DNA of 50,541 nt from Nesterenkonia sp. PF2B19 (GTDB lineage: Bacteria; Actinomycetota; Actinomycetes; Actinomycetales; Micrococcaceae): the NCBI RefSeq assembly GCF_001758425.2, contig NZ_MDSS02000025.1:1-50541 (forward strand), read 5' to 3'. How positions within the stretch are numbered: position 1 is the first letter of the stretch; every line of letters starts with the position of its first letter. A program made the position numbers and the translations under genes. The notes beneath the pieces are model-generated. The model did no database searches and had not been told where the DNA came from. It saw only the letters and a program-made list of their open reading frames with translations. This document shows positions 45,825 to 50,541 of this stretch, piece after piece.

Positions 45825-47074
45825 TCATCCGACCACGCGGAGGCGCGTCGGCATCAGGGGCGAGGGGGCAGGAAGGTGGAGCGGCCGGCGGCCCGGAGTG
45901 AGACGGCCCGCGATGCTGCGGTGGGCCGCTCCCGTGACACTCGGCAGGGTGGCGGGGAGGCCGTGCCAGCTGAGCCAGCCGAGCAATGCCATCAGGCAGG
46001 CCTCTTTGGCGCCCTCCGGGAGACCGAAGACCTCGTCCGTGGTGCGGAGCTCGACGCCGGCGTCCGGCCCGGTGTGCGGCCCCGAGTGCAGCTCAGTGTG
46101 CAGCTCGGCTCGGAGCTGCGTCATCAGCGTGGGATTCCGCGTCCCGCCTCCGGAGGCGACGACGTCGCGGACCCCGTGGGCCCGGCAGGCCTGGGCGACG
46201 GTGCGGGCGGTCAGCGTCGTCAGTGTGGCGATGACGTCGACGTCGTCCGGGGCGGTGCCGGCGGCCCGGCGGCGGTTGAGATGCCGGTCCAGGTAGTCGG
46301 CGTGGAAGTGCTCCTTGCCCGTGGACTTCGGTGCGGGCAGGGTGTAGTAGGGATCGGAGAGCAGGTCCGCCAGCAGCACAGGGTCCACGGTCCCCTGGGC
46401 GGCGAGGGCGCCGTCGCGGTCGAAGCCGCGGGGGTCGCCGGTGATACGGCGGGCCATCAGGTCGATCAGGGCGTTGGCGGGCCCGGTGTCGAAGGCGATC
46501 GTCTCCGCGGTGGGGGAGACCACCGTGATGTTGGCGATGCCGCCGAGGTTCAGCATCGCCGTGGGGGTGCGCCCTCCGGCCAGCAGGAGATGGTCGAGGA
46601 TGCTCGCCAGCGGTGCGCCCTGCCCGCCTGCGGCGACGTCACGAGCCCGGACGTCGGACAGCACGGGCAGGCCGGTGGCCGCGGCGATCCACGCGGGCTG
46701 GCCCAGCTGCAGGGTGGACGTGACGACCCCGTCGACGACGTCGTGCCGGACGGTCTGGCCGTGGGAGACGACGAGGTCGCAGCTGGTCTGGGCGTCCCGG
46801 CAGAGGGTGCTGACCGCCTCGGCGCTGGTCTGGCCCAGGCGGGCGTCCACGCTGCTGACCAGTTGGAGGGGGACGTCTGCGGGCTCGAGCAGCCGCAGGA
46901 TGTCCAGGGCCAGCTGCTGCTCGAAGGGCACTTCACGGGAGGCGAGCAGGCGCATCGTGAGCGAGAGGCCGCCGGTCTGCTCGTCGGCGGTGGGCTCCTC
47001 CTCTGCTCGGAACTCCACCAGGGCGACGTCGAGCGCGTCGGCAGAGGTACCCGCCATGAGCCGGCGATGATCAT
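45825..47074 (-). CDS. anmK: Anhydro-N-acetylmuramic acid kinase (frame broken near 47060)
   Basis: The core is unmistakable: MAGTSADALDVALVEF, VVSHGQTVRHD, STLQLGQPAWIAAATGLPVLSDVRARDVAAGGQGAPLASILDHLLL, AMLNLGGIANIT, FDTGPANALIDLM and ASGGGTRNPTLM. The true start is ATG 47074, which overlaps the regulator stop (ATGA) and reads MIIAG. One missing C near 47060 then gives MIIAGLMAGTSADALD, the usual N-terminus. Length about 416 residues. The enzyme hydrolyses the 1,6-anhydro bond of anhydro-MurNAc and phosphorylates it to MurNAc-6-phosphate, the MurQ substrate. Confidence 0.92.
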
Positions 47075-47814
47075 GGCTGCCTCCCGCCGCCGGCGTCCTC
47101 TGCGGTGTCCGGTGCGGCGGGCACGGTCAGCTCGGTGCGGATCTTGTACCGGTCGCCCCGGTAGACCGATCGGACGAACTCGATCGGGGTGCCGTCCGCG
47201 CTGCGCGAGGTCCGTTCGAACAGCAGGGCCGGCGTGTGGACGGGCACGTCGAGATGTCGCGCCTCCTCGTCGTCGAGCACGGTGGGTTCGATGGTCTGTA
47301 CGCTGTGGGCCACGTGGATGCCGTGCTGCTCCCGCAGGAGCTCGTAGAACGAGCGGTTCTCCAGGTGCTCGGCACGCAGGTGCGGAAGCAGCGTGCGGGG
47401 CACGGTGAGATCCTCCAGGGCGATCGGCTCGTCGTCCGCCAGGCGCAGCCGCGAAATGGTCACGATCTCCTCGCCCTCGTCCAGCTGCAGCTGCCGCCGG
47501 ATCCGGGGTCCCGCGGGGGAGACCTCGAGGGACAGCGTGTGGGCGCCGGGGGTGAGCCCGCGGGCGCGCATGTCCTCGGTGAAGGAACTGGCGACGAGGG
47601 CCTGGTCGAGCTTCGGCCCCAGGGCGAAGACGCCGGACCCGTGGCGTCGGCGCACCGCTCCGCGGGCGACGAGCTCGTCGATGGCTCGCCGCAGCGTCAT
47701 CCGGGAGACGCCGAGTTCCTGGGCGAGGTCCCGCTCCGGGGGGAACTGGTCGCCGGCGGCCATGCCGTCCAGGCGGTCCAGGAGCTGGTCGCGAACTGCA
47801 TGGTATTTGGTCAC
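47071..47814 (-). CDS. GntR family regulator, HutC/NagR type with UTRA domain
   Basis: 247 residues. Winged helix: YHAVRDQLLDRLDGMAAGDQFPPERDLAQELGVSRMTLRRAIDELVARGAVRRRHGSGVFAL. The UTRA sensor contains IVTISRLRLADDEPIALEDLTVP, SFYELLREQHGIHVAHSVQTIEP and ALLFERTSRSADGTPIEFVRSVYRGDRYKI, the fold that binds GlcNAc-6-phosphate or GlcN-6-phosphate in NagR and DasR. GTG 47814 begins the frame. As first gene of the operon it probably represses it and is released by a phosphorylated amino sugar. Confidence 0.9.
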   Translation of the reverse strand: MTKYHAVRDQLLDRLDGMAAGDQFPPERDLAQELGVSRMTLRRAIDELVARGAVRRRHGSGVFALGPKLDQALVASSFTEDMRARGLTPGAHTLSLEVSPAGPRIRRQLQLDEGEEIVTISRLRLADDEPIALEDLTVPRTLLPHLRAEHLENRSFYELLREQHGIHVAHSVQTIEPTVLDDEEARHLDVPVHTPALLFERTSRSADGTPIEFVRSVYRGDRYKIRTELTVPAAPDTAEDAGGGRQP

Positions 47815-47848
47815 GGGTCCATTGAGACACAGGCCACCCTCAGAATCA

Positions 47849-47864
47849 AGACCACTGGACTAAC
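47849..47864. promoter_or_regulatory. Candidate DasR/NagR-like operator upstream of the amino-sugar operon
   Basis: AGACCACTGGACTAAC (plus strand) contains AGTGGTCT on the minus strand, the exact half of the DasR-type dre consensus ASTGGTCTAGACCAST as I remember it. The other half is degenerate (TGGACTA). It lies 35 bases upstream of the regulator start. Confidence 0.35.
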
Positions 47865-47973
47865 TTTTGTCCTTGAGGACTCTGCCGCGAGGCAGGGCGA
47901 CGGAGGGTACGGTCTCTGCGGGAGCGGCCCTCGTAGAATGAGCGGGCCCGCAGCCGCATCAGAGAGGACGAAG

Positions 47974-48627
47974 GTGGCCAAGCTCTATTTCCGGTACGGA
48001 GCGATGAACTCCGGGAAGTCCACCGGCCTTCTCCAGGCGGCCTACAACTATGAGGAGCGCGGGCAGCGGGTGCTGCTCGCCAAGCCGGAGCTGGACACCA
48101 AAGGTGCCGACGAGATCGTCTCCCGGCTCGGAGTGACCCGGTCGGTGGACTTCCTGGTCCCTCCTCGGGCCGCCCTGCGGGAGCTGTTCCGCCAGCATGC
48201 GGAGGCCAACGCTCCCGGCACCCTGCTGGACGGCGTCGACGACGCGGAGTCCCGTGCGCTCCGCCGGGGTGTGAAGCCGGTGGCGTGCCTGCTGGTGGAT
48301 GAGGCCCAGTTCTTCACCGAGCAACAGGTGGACGATCTGCTGCGGATCGCAGTGCTGGACGGTGTCCCGGTGCTGGCCTACGGGATCCGCACCGACTTCC
48401 GCACCCGATCCTTCCCCGGCTCGGCCCGGCTGATGGACATTGCGCACTCCCTCGAAGAGCTGAAGACCATCTGCCGCTGCGGCGCCAAGGCGGTCTTCAA
48501 CACCCGCCGGGCGGGGGACAGGATCATCTTCGACGGTGACCAGGTGGCCATCGACGGGGAGGATGTCTGGTACGAGTCGCTGTGCGCGGGCTGCTACTTG
48601 GAGGCCTCCGGAGGGCGGCTGGGCTGA
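47974..48627 (+). CDS. tdk: Thymidine kinase
   Basis: 217 residues: VAKLYFRYGAMNSGKSTGLLQAAYNYEERGQRVLLAKP (P-loop), VACLLVDEAQFFTEQQVDDLL (DEAQF Walker B/lasso start), VLAYGIRTDFRTRSFPGSARLMDIAHSLEELKTICRCGAKAVFNTR and CAGCY (zinc-binding cysteines). It phosphorylates thymidine for salvage. GTG 47974 has GAGAGGA upstream; ATG 47938 is an alternative, but TAGAAT (47934-47939), a good -10, overlaps it. It is divergent from the amino-sugar operon. Confidence 0.93.
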   Translation: MAKLYFRYGAMNSGKSTGLLQAAYNYEERGQRVLLAKPELDTKGADEIVSRLGVTRSVDFLVPPRAALRELFRQHAEANAPGTLLDGVDDAESRALRRGVKPVACLLVDEAQFFTEQQVDDLLRIAVLDGVPVLAYGIRTDFRTRSFPGSARLMDIAHSLEELKTICRCGAKAVFNTRRAGDRIIFDGDQVAIDGEDVWYESLCAGCYLEASGGRLG

Positions 48628-48814
48628 ACCAGGCGTCGGCGTCGCGGGCCAGGGCAGAGGCAGCGGTCCAGGACTGAGGGCTGCGGAGCGTCGCGACGGC
48701 GTCATCAGGCTGTCATACCCGCGTTGGTAGACTTTCCGACGGTGTCGTCGGCGCAAGGAGACGGCACTGACGTCGAGACGTCCCGACGCAGAGCCGGGAC
48801 CCTGAAGGAGCGAC

Positions 48815-50101
48815 ATGCCAGCCATCGTGATCGTCGGTGCCCAGTGGGGAGACGAGGGGAAGGGCAAGGCGACGGACCTGCTCGGCTCGCGCGTCGACTA
48901 TGTGGTCAAGCCCAATGGTGGGAACAATGCGGGCCACACGGTGGTCGTCGGCGGGGAGAAGTTCGAGCTGAAGCTCCTGCCGGCCGGCATCCTCTCCCCG
49001 AACGCGGTGCCGGTGATCGGCAACGGCGTGGTGGTGAACCTGGAGGCGCTCTTCGAGGAGATCGAAGGGCTGGAGGCCCGCGGCGCGGACACCTCCCGCC
49101 TGCGGATCTCCGCCAATGCGCACCTGGTGGCTCCGTATCACCAGACCATGGACAAGGTGACCGAGAGGTTCCTGGGCAAGCGGGCCATCGGCACCACAGG
49201 CCGCGGCATCGGACCCACCTACATGGACAAGGTGGGCCGCCTTGGGATCCGGGTGCAGGACATCTTCGACGAGTCCATCCTCCGCCAGAAGATCGACGGC
49301 GCTCTGCGGCAGAAGAACGAACTGCTGGTCAAGCTGTACAACCGGCGTTCCATCACGGTCGATGAGATCGCCGAATACTTCCTGTCCTTCGCGGACCGCC
49401 TGCGTCCGATGGTCGTGGACACCACGCTGCTGCTCAACGACGCGCTCGACGAGGGCAAGGTCGTGCTCATGGAGGGCGGCCAGGCGACCTACCTCGACGT
49501 CGACCACGGCACCTACCCGTTCGTGACGTCGTCGAACCCCACGGCCGGCGGCGCCTCGGTGGGGACCGGCATCGGTCCCACGCGCATCAACCGGTCCATC
49601 GGCATCGTGAAGGCCTACACCACCCGGGTGGGCGCGGGTCCGTTCCCCACGGAGCTGTTCGACGAGTGGGGCGAGTTCCTGCAGAAGACCGGAGGGGAGT
49701 TCGGCGTGAACACCGGTCGCCCGCGTCGTTGCGGGTGGTTCGACGCCGTCATGGCCCGGCATGCCTCCCGCATCAACGGCTTCACCGACTACTTCCTCAC
49801 CAAGCTGGACGTCCTGACCGGCATCGAGCGGATCCCGGTGTGCGTGGCCTATGACGTCGACGGCGTGCGGTATGACGAGATGCCGATGACGCAGACGGAG
49901 TTCCACCACGCCAAGCCGATCTTCGAGCACTTCGACGGGTGGACGGAGGACATCTCCGGAGCTCGGACCTTGGATGATCTCCCGGTCAACGCCCGCGACT
50001 ACGTGCTGGCCCTGGAGAAGATGAGCGGCACGCGGATCTCCGGTGTGGGCGTGGGCCCGGGCCGGGATGAGGTCATCGCCGTGCGTGACCTGATCGACTG
50101 A
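48815..50101 (+). CDS. purA: Adenylosuccinate synthetase
   Basis: 428 residues. Signature [21 protein letters not shown] with the catalytic Asp at the P-loop, [13 protein letters not shown] (catalytic His41), [54 protein letters not shown] and [13 protein letters not shown]. It joins IMP and aspartate using GTP in AMP synthesis. GAAGGAG precedes ATG 48815. TAGACT at 48728-48733 is a possible -10. The 187-bp gap after tdk holds nothing else recognisable. Confidence 0.97.
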   Translation: MPAIVIVGAQWGDEGKGKATDLLGSRVDYVVKPNGGNNAGHTVVVGGEKFELKLLPAGILSPNAVPVIGNGVVVNLEALFEEIEGLEARGADTSRLRISANAHLVAPYHQTMDKVTERFLGKRAIGTTGRGIGPTYMDKVGRLGIRVQDIFDESILRQKIDGALRQKNELLVKLYNRRSITVDEIAEYFLSFADRLRPMVVDTTLLLNDALDEGKVVLMEGGQATYLDVDHGTYPFVTSSNPTAGGASVGTGIGPTRINRSIGIVKAYTTRVGAGPFPTELFDEWGEFLQKTGGEFGVNTGRPRRCGWFDAVMARHASRINGFTDYFLTKLDVLTGIERIPVCVAYDVDGVRYDEMPMTQTEFHHAKPIFEHFDGWTEDISGARTLDDLPVNARDYVLALEKMSGTRISGVGVGPGRDEVIAVRDLID

Positions 50102-50269
50102 TCCGCGTCGAGGCGGGGCTCCCTCTACGAGGCAGCGCCGCCCGGCCGGTAGGGCTTGCTTTCTTCGGCGTCACAGGGTTGGCGTGCCCGCCTGCGCGGC
50201 TCTGCTCCGACCGGCCGAGTGATTCGCCCGTGAATCCTTGGATTTCCTGCTCGTCAGCTGACGAAACCC

Positions 50270-50275
50270 TTGACA
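50270..50275 (+). promoter_or_regulatory. -35 element of the promoter for the last gene
   Basis: TTGACA is a perfect consensus -35. The expected -10 region 17-19 bases downstream (around TGGCTAG, 50294-50300) is only moderate. The 168 bases between purA and this element hold no feature I can name. Confidence 0.5.
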
Positions 50276-50310
50276 CTCCACCCCGCCTCGTCTTGGCTAG
50301 GGGGATGGCG

Positions 50311-50330
50311 AGGTGTGATGCATCGCACCT
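50311..50330. promoter_or_regulatory. Near-perfect 20-bp palindrome in the leader of the last gene
   Basis: AGGTGTGATGCATCGCACCT has 10-bp arms with one mismatched pair. It lies just downstream of the predicted promoter, where a repressor or an RNA hairpin could act on the secreted-protein gene. Confidence 0.5.
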
Positions 50331-50370
50331 GCGCCGGTCCACGGTTTTCGTCAATGAATAGGACACTCCA

Positions 50371-50541
50371 ATGGACGCGGAATCTACGCACGACACAAGC
50401 GGGGGGAATCCCCGGTCTGTACGAAGGGGGAGACCTCGGTCTCCATGGAGAGGCGTTCTGAAACGTGCTCTCGCGGTCGGTGCGGCATCGACGATCTCGG
50501 TCGGTGCTTATGCGCTGCCGGCGGCTGCGGCTGTCGATAAT
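50371..50541 (+). CDS. Secreted protein, N-terminal part only (3'-partial)
   Basis: ATG 50371 opens a frame that runs to the window end. It starts with a polar, Arg-rich N-region of about 31 residues (MDAESTHDTSGGNPRSVRRG and onward), then a hydrophobic core ALAVGAASTISVGAYALPAA and AAAVDN, a classical Sec signal peptide with a long n-region. AGGA lies seven bases before the start. The mature protein is outside the window, so its function cannot be stated. Confidence 0.7.
   Translation, partial: MDAESTHDTSGGNPRSVRRGRPRSPWRGVLKRALAVGAASTISVGAYALPAAAAVDN

Noticed and set aside
50102-50370. ydaO-type c-di-AMP riboswitch before the last gene
   Set aside because: Such riboswitches often precede cell-wall enzymes in actinobacteria, but the predicted promoter leaves only about 70 bases of leader and I see none of the conserved riboswitch stems.

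Overview
The window is clearly high-GC with GC-rich third codon positions, frequent GTG starts, ATGA/GTGA operon overlaps, leaderless promoters, and actinobacterial families (DUF3151, HutC-type GntR, PucR, YCII, a short-class UvrA). It looks like a chromosomal segment of a Micrococcales actinobacterium. The acidity of exported proteins (PhnD, the lipase, the lipoprotein, the DDDSDE-repeat protein) would suit a halotolerant genus such as Nesterenkonia, but the genus is a guess. I see no rRNA, tRNA, CRISPR array, insertion sequence or prophage.

Layout. 1-5.5 kb: end of a low-complexity anchored protein, a lipoprotein, a TetR regulator, two divergent SAM methyltransferases, a YCII protein and a DoxX-like membrane protein. 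5.6-11.7 kb: a catabolic operon headed by a FadR-type GntR regulator (DUF2848 protein, HpaB-like flavin hydroxylase, cupin, flavin reductase, BenE-type symporter, nitrilase-family amidohydrolase). 11.7-16 kb: NAD(P)-binding reductase, AraC regulator, short UvrA. 16-22 kb: sodium symporter, ThDP enzyme and 2-hydroxyacid dehydrogenase operon opposite a PucR regulator. 22-25.6 kb: MFS transporter, GntR regulator, fbaA. 25.7-28.6 kb: LysR regulator divergent from a Thr/Cys-type Asp/Glu racemase, plus a HAD hydrolase. 28.9-32.9 kb: phnDCEE uptake system. 32.9-37.1 kb: LolDE-like ABC pair divergent from a two-component system. 37.1-39.2 kb: DUF3151 protein and a secreted lipase.

39.3-47.8 kb (minus strand) is the most coherent system. 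It reads HutC-type regulator, AnmK, SSS-family sodium symporter, MurQ, BadF-type sugar kinase, and a large FAD/Fe-S D-lactate dehydrogenase, ending in a 27-codon ORF. AnmK and the kinase would both deliver MurNAc-6-phosphate, MurQ would cleave it to GlcNAc-6-phosphate and D-lactate, and the last enzyme would oxidise the D-lactate. It therefore reads as a self-contained peptidoglycan amino-sugar uptake and breakdown operon. The window closes with tdk, purA and the start of a secreted protein. fbaA, DUF3151 and purA are close neighbours in many actinobacteria; here accessory blocks separate them.

A property of the whole window: thirteen genes have their reading frame broken by single-base steps, about nineteen in all. 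At most sites adding or removing one base in a short G/C run restores a conserved motif. I treat these as probable sequence errors, give each gene as one locus, and state where the frame changes.
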